DNA of 64,000 bases. It comes from Theobroma cacao. Lineage: Eukaryota > Streptophyta > Magnoliopsida > Malvales > Malvaceae. Location: the NCBI RefSeq assembly GCF_000208745.1, contig NC_030859.1:5204250-5268249 (forward strand), given 5' to 3'. Below the pieces are notes generated by a model that worked only from the letters and a program-made list of their open reading frames with translations, ran no database searches and was not told the DNA's origin. Shown here piece after piece: positions 12,200-22,900 of the stretch. How positions within the stretch are numbered: the stretch's first letter is position 1; the number at the start of each line of letters is the position of its first letter. Both the position numbers and the translations under genes were made by a program.

Positions 12200-15100
12200 A
12201 AATGAAGTTTACCTCAAAGACACTTAAATTACACCAATACCATATCATCCATAAGGCATGGGCAAAACTATGCCTCACAGAATACCATCCCAAAGTAACC
12301 CATTGAATAGATTCTCCAATAGCCAAGATTTTTGAATCTAATTGAAAGAAAGAACTAGATGTCAAGGTAGGATAAATCTGTAGCCACAACATCTTAAATT
12401 GTTCACAATCCCTTAGCGCATGTAAAGATGTTTCTGTAAAACTGTCGCACAGCCTTCAACACACCGTAGCTCTCATATTGCGAGATGTTAGCCACGACTT
12501 TGTTAGCAAGGCGTCATGCATCACTTTCCATAGAAAAACTAAAATTTTCCTTGGGCAAACTAGCTTTAAATTTTCCCCTATTCGCTGGAATGAGTACTCA
12601 GGCAATCAACTTGAACTTCATATGCAGAACAAACTGAAAAATCCCCATCATTTGACAGCATCCAGAAGCCAACATCTTCAACTTATAAAGAATGATAAAT
12701 TTGAATCGCTAGAATCCTAAGGACAGTATGCTGCAGTAAAATCTGTGATAGATAATCCATGTCCCAACCACCAAGTTCATTACAAAAACTAGCAACAAAA
12801 AGTTCCAATTCTATTTCTAATATGTCTCTTGTGGCTAAATCTAATAAAGGACCATTATTATGTCTGTCCAAAACTTAGCAATATGTCTATTGTTGATGTT
12901 CAAACCAATACTTCTTCGCAGAACATCTCTACTTTTTAACACATTTCTCCACACATGAGATACCATAAGCTTCACAGGAATTGAAAGAAAATGTTGGTCT
13001 TTTAGCTAGTTTTTCCTCAAGATCTCGACCTAAAGGTAATCCTTTCCTTTCCATATATTCCATCCTAGTTTCGCCAAAAGAGGCAAGTTCTTCTTCTTGG
13101 TCTCCCTGATCTGCAAGCCACCACAATCTTTAGGCAGACATAGCTTTTCCCAACTTACAACATGATATTTCCGAGACTCACAAAATTGTCCCCAAACAAA
13201 GTTCTTGTTAAGTTTATAGATTTCTTTAGACACATGGTCGGGCAGCAAAGTGGTTTGCATCACATAAGTTGCCATTGTGTTGGTAACAGATTTCACCAAA
13301 GCTATACTACCTGCCGTAGAGATATGCTTGTTGCTCCAATTCTCCCATCTCTTTTTAATTTTAATAGTCAGCTCAATATATGTAGTTTTAGTAATTCTAC
13401 CATGGATCATAGGGGTACCTAAATATTTACCAAAATCCTTTGTTAATGGTATTTTGGCAATATCACTCAAATACTTAGCTCGTGAATGGCTTACATTAGA
13501 GGATAATAACATTCAAGACTTTGCTAGACTTTTTGACCTGAAGCCAAATAGAATCTGTCTAAGACTTGCTTCATTATATTTAATTGAGATATTGTTGCCA
13601 CTCTAAATAGCATAAGATCATTTGCAAAACACACATGTGATAACAAAGGGTCTCTTTTCGTCATGCATAAAGGTTTCTAATTGCCCAGTTCACTTCTTGC
13701 CATATTAACTGTATCAGTTTTTCAATACACAAAACAAAAAGATAAGGGATAATGGGTCCCATTGTCTTATACCCCTGGTTTGGTGGAAAGGATTTGTGTG
13801 ATGTCCATTCCACATAACAGAAAAAGTGGGTGATCTAACAATAAACATAATCAAAGAAATCCAAGAATCAGGAAGACCAGCCTTTATCAAGACTATCTGT
13901 ATAATACTCCATTTGATTCTGTCATAAGCCTTCTTGAGATCAATCTTGATAGCAAGAGCAGTTTCTCTTTTTTTCATAAATCTCATTTTATGGATTGCTT
14001 CTTGAACCACAATAATATTATCCGTTGCATGTTTACTTGGGATGAAACTACATTGTGTTCTATCTACAATACCATCCAAGAAAGGCCCCAATCTAGCAAC
14101 CAAAATTTTAGTAATCAGCTTCAGAGGTACCGTGCATAAGCTAATAGGTCTAAACTGTGAAATTGATTATGGCTGTTCTATTTTTGGTACGATTAATTTC
14201 AGCCAGGAAAAAGCCTAAATTAAAAGCATCTCTAATAAACTTTTGAAATTCAAGGCCTACCACATCCCAATTCTTCTAGTAAAAGCTTACTGGAAAGCCA
14301 TCAAAACCAAGGCTTTTATTAGGGTCCATGTCAAACATAGCTGCTTTAATTTCTTGATTGCTCACAGGTTTCGATAACTCTTGGGTGGTGTCTTCATCTA
14401 ACTTCCATGTCGAATTAACAAGTAACTGATCGCACACTCCATCATCTGTGTAAAGCTTCAAGCAAAAATTTGTAACTAGTTGCTGTAATTCTGAAAGATC
14501 GTAGAACCATGAGCCTTCATCATTCTTTAGAGTAGTGATAGTCTTCTTTCTTTGTTTGCCTTTAACCACTGAATGGTAAAATTTGAAATTCCCATCTCCA
14601 TATTTAATCTAGTCAACCTTGGCTTTCTGTTGCCACATTAGTTCCTCCTAATGAAAAAGCAAATTATAATCCTCAACCCATATTTCTTTCAAATTTTGCA
14701 AGAAATCATTTGGACCTCTATTTAAGGCTTTTTAAATTCCTCTCAAACGAGCTAAAACTCTTCTTTCTCATTTATGAATATCTTCAAAGACTACATTCTT
14801 TCATTTTGTTAACGCCTCAGTAAAGAGCTTTAAGCTATCTATAATATTGCCATCAGGAACTCTTCAGTTTTTATTAGTGAATTTTGCAAAGTTAAGATGA
14901 GTCATCCATGCCTTGTCAAAGCAAAAACGTTTCTATGGAACAGGTTTAGTTATTGAAAGTTGACACCGAACAAGCATAAGATAATGATTAGAGTGAGTTT
15001 GAGGTAACATTATCACTTCTGAATGTGGAAATAAATTATTCCAACCCTCGTTGGCTAATGCTCTATCCAGTCTAACTCTTGTTATCCCCATGCTTTTATA

Positions 15101-15658
15101 TTTCCTCTTCGATGTAAACTTTGGCCCATTTGCCCCTAAGTCTGATAGATTACATTTGCACATACAGTTCAACATCTGGTTGCAATGGGTGGAGTTAACT
15201 CCCACTTTACCTAGCTTTTCATCTAGAGATAAAACTTGATTGAAATCCCCTAACACTAGCCAAGGCATGTTATGGACTAAATTTGCGAGTGATAGAGATT
15301 CACATAATCGGCTTCTCTCCACGGGATTAGGACTTCCATAAACTGCGATCACTAACCATTGTTTCTGATCAGTGACTATCATCAAGTGAACCAGTTCAAA
15401 TGAGTATGCTAACACCTCCACGTCAACAGCACCTGCATCACTCAAAATCCAAATACCTCCTAAAAACCCCTCAGCCTCAACTAAAAAATAATTAAGGAAT
15501 CCAAGCCTCTTGCAAATTTTATCTGTTTTTTGATCTGAAACCCGTGGTTCTAGCATGATCAGTATCTTCAAATCATGCAGTCGTATTAGATTCTTGATAT
15601 TTCGAGCACTCCCCCAAGAGGCTGCACCTCTCATATTCCAATTATGTAAATTAAACAT
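12200..15658 (-). pseudogene. LINE ORF2 remnant: endonuclease and reverse transcriptase
   Basis: The endonuclease occupies 15658-14933 in one open frame: WNMRGA, LEPRVS, LGDFN and RLDRALAN are recognisable. The last metal-binding motif reads HSNH where SDH is expected. Reverse transcriptase follows in pieces: NPNKSLGFDGFPVSFY (frame 14569-14276), SFIPSKHATDNIIVVQEAIHKM (split across family motifs in 14103-13714) and the thumb-side region 13512-13030. The catalytic FADD motif reads FAND near 13625-13640. Between 13000 and 12200 only scattered zf-RVT-like strings remain. Several stops and frameshifts separate the pieces. Confidence 0.85.
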
Positions 15659-16284
15659 AAATAAAAAAAAGTAAAACAGTGTCCAGAATATTTAAAGAAG
15701 ATATACAGATTAAACCTGTATCAAATCCAAACCAACTGACCCCTCATCCATGCCTAATTGACTGGGATCAATATTTTGCACACTATCATCATCAACTTCC
15801 ATGATCTCATTGCCTTTTCCCCGTGCTGCACCATTGAAGCCAACTCCTAAATTCCCTTGTTCTCTTTTATGCCAAGTAAAGGATGGGGACGTAAGGATAA
15901 GATGGTTATCCTGTTATTGACAGATGTCATGGGACTTAAGCAAAGAAATCTTTATTGTCTCAGTCCCTGGTCCCATAGCAGTTTCTTTTGATGGCCTTAG
16001 AATATTCTTATTTTTATCACCCTCCACCAGCTTTGAGTTCAAGTTTGAAAAAGTTGTCCACACAGTACCTCTATCCTTGATCTTATCTTGCTTACTTAAC
16101 GAGGACCCTCTATTTGACATAGCAGCTGAAGCTTGAAGATCTTGGTTTAACCCATTTCTATCTTTCGAGCTACTTAGGTATTCACTGGTTTAGTTGTTGA
16201 TTTTTCGGGAAGCTGATGCTCCATTGTCTCTGGGATGGCTTCCTCTTCACCCTAGGTAACATTATCATCATCAAGGATATAAAA

Positions 16285-16600
16285 TCATGATCCCATGTTA
16301 GCTTTCATCTTTGAGGTTCCAGTTTGTACAAAAGATTTACCTTTATTTTTTTGTTCTCCAACTGTTTTAACAACATTTGATCTCCTGTAAGTTTTCTTTG
16401 CGACCATCCATAGGCCGTATCTAGCTCTTTCATAGTCCTTCTTTAATGGCTTGTTCTTTTCGTCCAACTTTAGAGCTTGTTCTTCAGAAAAACATTCTTC
16501 TTCTTTTTGTTTCACCAAACAGCCTTCTGAACTATGCCCAAACTTTCCATAATGAAAGCAAACCATTTTGAGACCCTCATACTCCACTACTTGCCATTCA
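16285..16600 (-). pseudogene. LINE ORF1 (gag-like) remnant with CCHC zinc knuckle
   Basis: The frame contains VEWQVVEYEGLKMVC followed by CFHYGKFGHSSEGC, a zinc knuckle of plant LINE ORF1 nucleic-acid-binding proteins with tyrosine-glycine spacing and one cysteine replaced by histidine. A lysine- and glutamate-rich tail follows. A gap with stops separates it from the endonuclease ORF. The protein's N-terminal half is missing. Confidence 0.75.
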
Positions 16601-17095
16601 ACCCAACTTCACTAAAACCAATAAAATTAAAAGTTTCTATCAAGCTTTTTTAATGCGAGTTTCTAACCCAAACTCTTTACAACAATCCCTAAGCTTTCCT
16701 AAGCTTAGTAAATCCCTTAAAATGCCTCGCACACTTTAATCAATCAATAAATGAAGACAAGATGGAGTACATTTGATCACCTAGTTGATCTAAAATGTAT
16801 AACTTTAAGCTCAAACACTTTTACAAAAAATAGGAGTGAAATACAATTATAAAAGAAAGTTTTTGGTCTTTTAAGCTAAAAATCACTTTTGATAGTTTCT
16901 CTATGATTTTTGATTGTTTGAGATGCTTTAAATACTTGATAGACTAATTCTGATAGTTAGAGATAGTTTTTAACAGTTATTTTATCTTCTAGCGGTTAAA
17001 TTCAAATGTGCAGACAAAGTTTCGTTAACTAGTTGTAGGTAGGCTCTACCTGATTAAGCCTTCTTTGGCTTACACTGTCAAGCAGCTCTGTTCAT

Positions 17096-17595
17096 TATGT
17101 AACCGATTAAAAGAAACTCTAATCGATTAAAAACTTTTTATTTCCAATGTTTTCTAAGTAACAATCTTCTATTAATTGGTCAACTTTCCCTTTAATCGAT
17201 TGAGGCTTTACTTCATTTAACTTTAACCGATTAAAATCAGTTTTAACCAATTAAAAATTCTTCGAATTTGAATTTCTCTATTTTGACTCCCTTCAACTGT
17301 CAACCTTATTTCAAATTTGGATTTTGATGCTTGAAGGTATTAAGGTCTTATATTTTAACCAATTATATAATTCCTTAACTGATTAACATGTCTTTGTTTT
17401 CAATTTCCAACATCTTTTTAATTAGTTAAGCCTTGCACTAACTGATTAATGTTTTACTGTCTTACTTTTGTATAGTGCCCAATTTTGCTTTAACTAGTTA
17501 AGATTCCACATTAATCAGTTAACAATATTCTATTTTCAATAAGCCTTTTATTCTTTACTTCTTTAACTGATTAACTCATCTTGTAATCAAGTAAT
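17096..17595. repeat. Array of paired palindrome-like TTAACYGATTAA motifs
   Basis: About fourteen variants of a 10-12 bp motif (aaccgattaa, taatcgatta, ttaaccaatta, taactgatta, taactagtta, ttaatcagtta) occur within 500 bp. They come as seven pairs at about 17101, 17171, 17222, 17358, 17415, 17490 and 17562. Within each pair the centres are about 20 bp apart. No ORF accompanies them. I recall similar motif strings in plant LTR elements, but cannot assign a family. Confidence 0.6.
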
Positions 17596-18864
17596 TTTCT
17601 TGACTTGCTTCCAAATAACAAATATATTAAAAGTTTTAAACTTTATCTTGCACACTTAAATAAAGTAATTAAAAATTAATTAAGAAAAATATTTTGTTAT
17701 CATTAAAAACAAATAGAGTCAACAAAAAAGTACATTATTAAAATTTTAAAAAATTATAATTTATTTAATAATAATTTTTAAAATTAATAAATAATAAAAT
17801 TATTTTAAAAATATTATTATATCACTAAACTAATAAAAATATTAATAATTAATTAATAATAAGGCTTACGTGTTTAACAAAAAAAAAATTTTACACGAAA
17901 TACCCACTTTAAAAATTAATGTTGCTTTTATGAAAAGTCCAAATAATAATGTAGTGGTTGCCTTAAATATCCGTGTCAACGTTAAGTTATGAGCCCACGA
18001 TCCACTGCATGCAAGAATCTGGCAGCCTATTGGTCAGAGCTTGCCAGCCCTGCCTCCCTGCCTTCCTGCCTTGATCTTTGAGCCCATCGCCCTCCTTTAA
18101 CCCTTTCATTCTTGCACTTTCAGCTTGGTCTGCTTGGTTCGGTCAATGCCACTTTGCATTTCCCTAGAGGCTGCAGCTCCACATAGGAATTTTTTTTAAA
18201 AAAAAGAAAGAATAATTAAAAGTATTGTTTAAAATGAGTTAAAATATAAAATATTTTTTCATTTAATACATTATTATTTATATTAAATTCAAAAAAGAAT
18301 TTATTAATTTATAAATTCTTTTATGTATATAAATTATTGAAGAGGAAGGTCCCACAAAAACATTACTTGCCTTAACGGAAAAGTAACTGAAATATATTCG
18401 GAATTTGTCGATGATGTAACTTTCTTCCATTGTGAGGGTTTTACTTGGAGGGAGGCAAACGGCTCCATCACACATTCTTGTCTCTCCCTACTATTTTCCT
18501 TCAATCATATCCCTGTTTGTGGATTTATCTTTATTCCCAAAAAAGTTTGTGTCTTTAGAAATTGTGAAACTACAATCTTTCTCACAATAAATAATTGTTT
18601 CTTTTCTTTTCTTATTTTTTTTATATAATTTTCCATTTTCATGTTTGCCCTTCTTTGGACTACTTTCTCTTTAAACGTTTGCGTAAAAGAAAGCTTTGGT
18701 ATCACTTCAACAATATTTCTTCAATAAATTATCTTTCTAGTTGTCAAAATTCAATGGGTACCCACCATAATGGACTAGTTAGCATGCCATAAAAACCTTT
18801 TGCCTTCTTTCTTTTGGTATAACAAAATTATGAACAATTAAGTTGCATAAATAAAATAAGACAT
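17596..18864. other. AT-rich spacer with a short GC-rich segment
   Basis: Low-complexity AT-rich DNA flanks a GC-richer segment at about 17990-18180 that includes short CTGCCT-type repeats. Weak open frames at 18278-18475 and 18505-18705 show no recognisable motif. I see no gene. Confidence 0.4.
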
Positions 18865-19265
18865 ATTGTTTTAAATTTTTTAAAAACTTTAAATAAATCT
18901 ATATTTTTTATTATATTTAATTAAATATTTATAATTTTATTTTAAATTATATAAATTTTTATAATTAACAATTATGTCATTTTTATATTTCGTAGTGTTA
19001 ATGTGATATTGACGTGAAAAGTGAAAATAACATATAATCATACTATTTTATCATATCAACATACCATACCATTATCTATAACGATATGTCAATACTGTGT
19101 AACATAAAAATAACCGATGGTGTTTTGATTAATAACAATTAATTAACCTTACTTATAAAAATCTATTTGACCAAAAACAAGAGTATAAGTATTTAAAATA
19201 AACATAATAAAAGAATAAAAATTATTTAAATTTTTTTGAATGATTCAATAATTTTCTTTAACTAT
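18865..19265. repeat. Dispersed AT-rich repeat, family A, copy 2
   Basis: Shares with the copies near 9460 and 53575 a T-rich left arm, a central block with ttaatgtgatattgacgtg and catcaacatacc-type strings, and an A-rich right arm with aaaaatctatttgacc and aataaaagaataaaaattattt. It lies 0.7 kb upstream of the NAC050/052-type start codon. Ends are approximate. Confidence 0.5.
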
Positions 19266-19981
19266 TATATCAAAAGAATATATGAACACGTGAAAATTTA
19301 ATTAATATTTTAGAATATAAATTATTGATGGTGTGAAAAAATGAACTATTGGTTGAAATGGAGTGGAAAAGGGAATCTTAATGTGATATACACATATAAG
19401 GAAAAAAAATTGTGACTATCCTAAGTAACCTAGTGGGATACTCTAATGTTTTACAAATATTTTCCAAAGCAAGTGAACAAAGAATACCATTTTGGATGTG
19501 AATTTAAAAACAATGGAAAGAATATGAAACTTATCTAACACACCATTTCTCTTAATTCTCCATTTTTCCCTTTCCATATTCTCTTTTGCCTAATAAATCA
19601 AGTAACAAACTTTCTTTCTTGTTTGGAAATTATATTAATATATTTCCAAATTACTGCAACAAAATCCTCTTTCAAATATAATAAGCTTTTTTTATTTTTT
19701 TACCATATATAATTACTGATATAGGTTACAAAATAATTATAAATAAATTACAACAGTAAGAGCAAAAAAGAAATATTTATATACTCAGTTTTGTTAGAAA
19801 AAAAAAAAAAAAAAGAAATTTCTTGCAATCGAAGGTACCCACTAAGCTAGTTTCTTCACCATCAATCAAAAACTGCCCATCTCTTTTCTTCACTTCATTT
19901 CTTCTTCAATTCTTCGGTCACCCACCAAAGAACCCTACCTTCCGTTCCCCCAGAAAAGTTTTCCCTTTTTTTGTTTTCACT
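19266..19981 (+). promoter_or_regulatory. Upstream region and probable 5' UTR of the first NAC gene
   Basis: AT-rich DNA leads into a CT-rich stretch from about 19845 to 19981, typical of a plant 5' UTR. A 17-nt adenine run is at about 19799-19815. An upstream TTG-started frame is continuous with the coding frame but is not a normal start. No TATA box can be chosen with confidence. Confidence 0.35.
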
Positions 19982-22900
19982 ATGGGTCGTGAAAAAAATT
20001 CTTTAACTGTAGTTCCAGGACCAACGGCGGCGGCGGCGGCGAAGACGGGCGGTTCAGCGACTGCATTAGCACCTGGATTTAGATTCCATCCAACGGATGA
20101 AGAGTTGGTTAGCTATTACTTGAAAAGAAAGGTTTTGAACAAGCCTGTCAGGTTTAACGCTATTGCTGAAGTTGATATTTACAAGCAAGAACCTTGGGAA
20201 CTCTCAGGTTTGAGTTTTTTTTTTTTTTTAATTCTGTTTTGCTATTTTTTTGCGTTCCTATACATTTTTCTGTTTCTTAGATAGGTTGCTGAAAAAATTT
20301 GTTCAAAATTTTAGACGTTAGCTTGAATTTTATTCTTTTAATTTTGGTAAAGTTAATTTTTCATATATATATATTTTTTGGAAGTGTCCTGAGTTGAAAA
20401 TTTGAAAAAAATGGTTTTTGTTTTCCATTTTGGTAATTCTCTACTTGGGTAAATGCAGTATTCTTCAAAAGTTGGTTTTTTTTTTTTTTAATTTTAGAAG
20501 GATTATCTGTTCAAAGTTTAGGAATACATTGAAAAAATTGTCTTTTTTTTTCCTATTGTTCAGTGTTTCTCTACTAACTAAATGCAGTATTTTTGGTATC
20601 CCTTTCTTTTAGGATATGGGTTTTCTATCCATGTCGATATTTCTTCTTATTTTAAGCTAAGAGTGTTTGTGGGTTTCTATTTCTTGTTTTTTTCTTTTTT
20701 GATGTTGTGATTTTTATCTATTTTGGGTTGTTTGGAATAACTTGGCTATCACTCTTACACTGTATTCTGCGGTTCTCTGGATGGGTTTTAGTTCATTTTG
20801 AACTAAGGTGCTGAAGTTTCTTATTGGTGGTTGTTTTTAGACAAGTCAAGATTGAAAACCAGAGACCAAGAGTGGTATTTTTTTAGTTTATTGGACAAGA
20901 AGTATGGGAATGGGGCAAGAATGAATCGGGCCACAAGCCAAGGATACTGGAAGGCCACAGGGAAGGACCGAGAGGTTCGCCACAATTCTCAGCTTATTGG
21001 GATGAAGAAGACACTAGTCTTTCATAGCGGGAGAGCTCCAGATGGGTTGCGAACCAATTGGGTTATGCATGAATACCGGCTTGTTGAAGAAGAATCGGAA
21101 AGAATTGGGGCATTGCAGGTTTGAGACCATATAAATTGATCTTGATGGTGATGATGATCTGTTATGTAATTGCAAGTATCAATGTTATGGGTTTACACCT
21201 TTATGTATATTACAGATTGCACCCACATTTAAGCTATATCGGATGACAAGAAGTATAGAATTTTAACATGAAATACTTAGCACATAATGCCTTAGGTGAT
21301 GGATGCTGCTGCATTGCTCTGATTATACCGAAGAGCTGACATACTTGAAACACATTTTGTGTATGAAAAAGTAAGAGTTCGAATTGTTTGTATGTGTGCT
21401 GCTTTGGTTTCATCACAATCTGCTTGGTGAGAAAATTTTGGAAATGAAGAGTAGATGTGGTTCTGGATGTTGTGTGTTATGATGTTCTTATGTGATAAAG
21501 AAATGCATTTGTGCACCTAGCTTGATTAAGTAGAATTAGGATTTCTGTAGGGTTGTTAGTAGTTTGAAACTTATGCTTAGAAGTCCTACAATTTTCTCAA
21601 CAACTAAACTTTAATATTGTTCAAATTTGGAAACTAATTTTATAAGAATTGTTTCTTTTTTTTTTCTTTCTTTTGAGTGGAGAAGGGGTATGTGCTATGT
21701 AGAGTATTCCATAAGAATAATATAGGACCACCCAATGGAAACCGATATGCACCTTTCGTTGAGGCGGAATGGGATGATGGTTCAGCAGCTTTGATTCCAG
21801 GAGTAGATGCTGTGGATGATGTTGTAGCTGCTAATGATGCGGTAGCCGGCAATGATCTGGCAGCTGCTGAGAATGGTGTCCAAAGGATTGATTTTGAGCA
21901 GGTTTGTGCTTTATTTTTCTAGCTACTGTGTTTTTATACTATTGAACTTTATTATAGGTGCTCATCATCTTCATAGTGTTGGACTTTTTGTAGATCCTCA
22001 CTTTCATGACTTCATGTTTTAAAGTATTGTACAACAATTTCACCAACTTATTATTGCTAGCGTAATGTGTGATGGCCTGCAAGTGATGCAACATGAGAAG
22101 ATAAGCCTCTATAATGGTTTCATCAAGATAATGAAACATGCATGTGAGGATAATTTTTTTTAAAAAAAAATTCCCTCGTAAGTTTTGGATCATTTTGGGT
22201 AATTTATTGTCTTTAAGTTTTCCTCTTAGCCTGTGTTAGATGATATGGAACAATACAAACCACTTGTGTATTTGCTAATAATAAAAAAGAATAGTAAACT
22301 TCTGTGCCTCTGTGTGCTGACAGAATTGAATAATTCTTAGAGGTGGCAAAATGAACCCAAACCTGAAAACTGCCTAAACCGATCGAACCCAAATTGACCA
22401 AAAAGTCGAAGACCCAAACCTGAAAGAATCTGAACCCAAAATGACCTAAACTTGAAATGACCTGAACGTGAGACCCATCTGACCCAAAGCCGTAATAACC
22501 CGAACTTAACACTAAAAATGCAAATTTTTTTTTTTGAAAAATACTAAAAATGCAAAATTTAATTAGCAATTTCATTCAAACGAAACACCTTGTGCTTGAA
22601 ATGACCTGCCCCTGGTGTGACCTGAACCTGCCCGTTTGCCACCCCTAATAATTTTATACTAATTTGACATTTTCACTAATGGAAGATTCCATTCCTAAGA
22701 ACTGTCTCATTCATCCTTTTATTTGTCTCAAAGATTCTTCCACAATGGCAAATAATATTTTGAGATAGCCTGCTAATCGCTCACTTATAAGGACAATTTC
22801 ATAAAAGCAAGTTTTATAATATCTTTGGTCCTCACCAGGGCATCAACTGGACTACTGGTATCAGGGAGGAACTTTGAATAAAATGATTTTTGAGAATGCT

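Larger units (their letters stand above)
11767..16600 (-). mobile_element. Degenerate L1-type LINE with RNase H domain, 5'-truncated
   Basis: Read on the minus strand, the order is a CCHC zinc knuckle, an APE-type endonuclease, a non-LTR reverse transcriptase, and a terminal plant-type RNase H. This is the layout of plant L1-clade LINEs that acquired an archaeal-like RNase H. Frames are broken by many stops and shifts. The usual N-terminal DUF4283 part of ORF1 was not seen upstream of the zinc knuckle, suggesting 5' truncation near 16600. I could not find a convincing poly-A tail or target-site duplication near 11640-11766, so ends are approximate. Confidence 0.85.

Noticed and set aside
18278..18792. 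Several 60-66-codon frames on both strands
   Set aside because: No motifs, overlapping each other, in AT-rich spacer.
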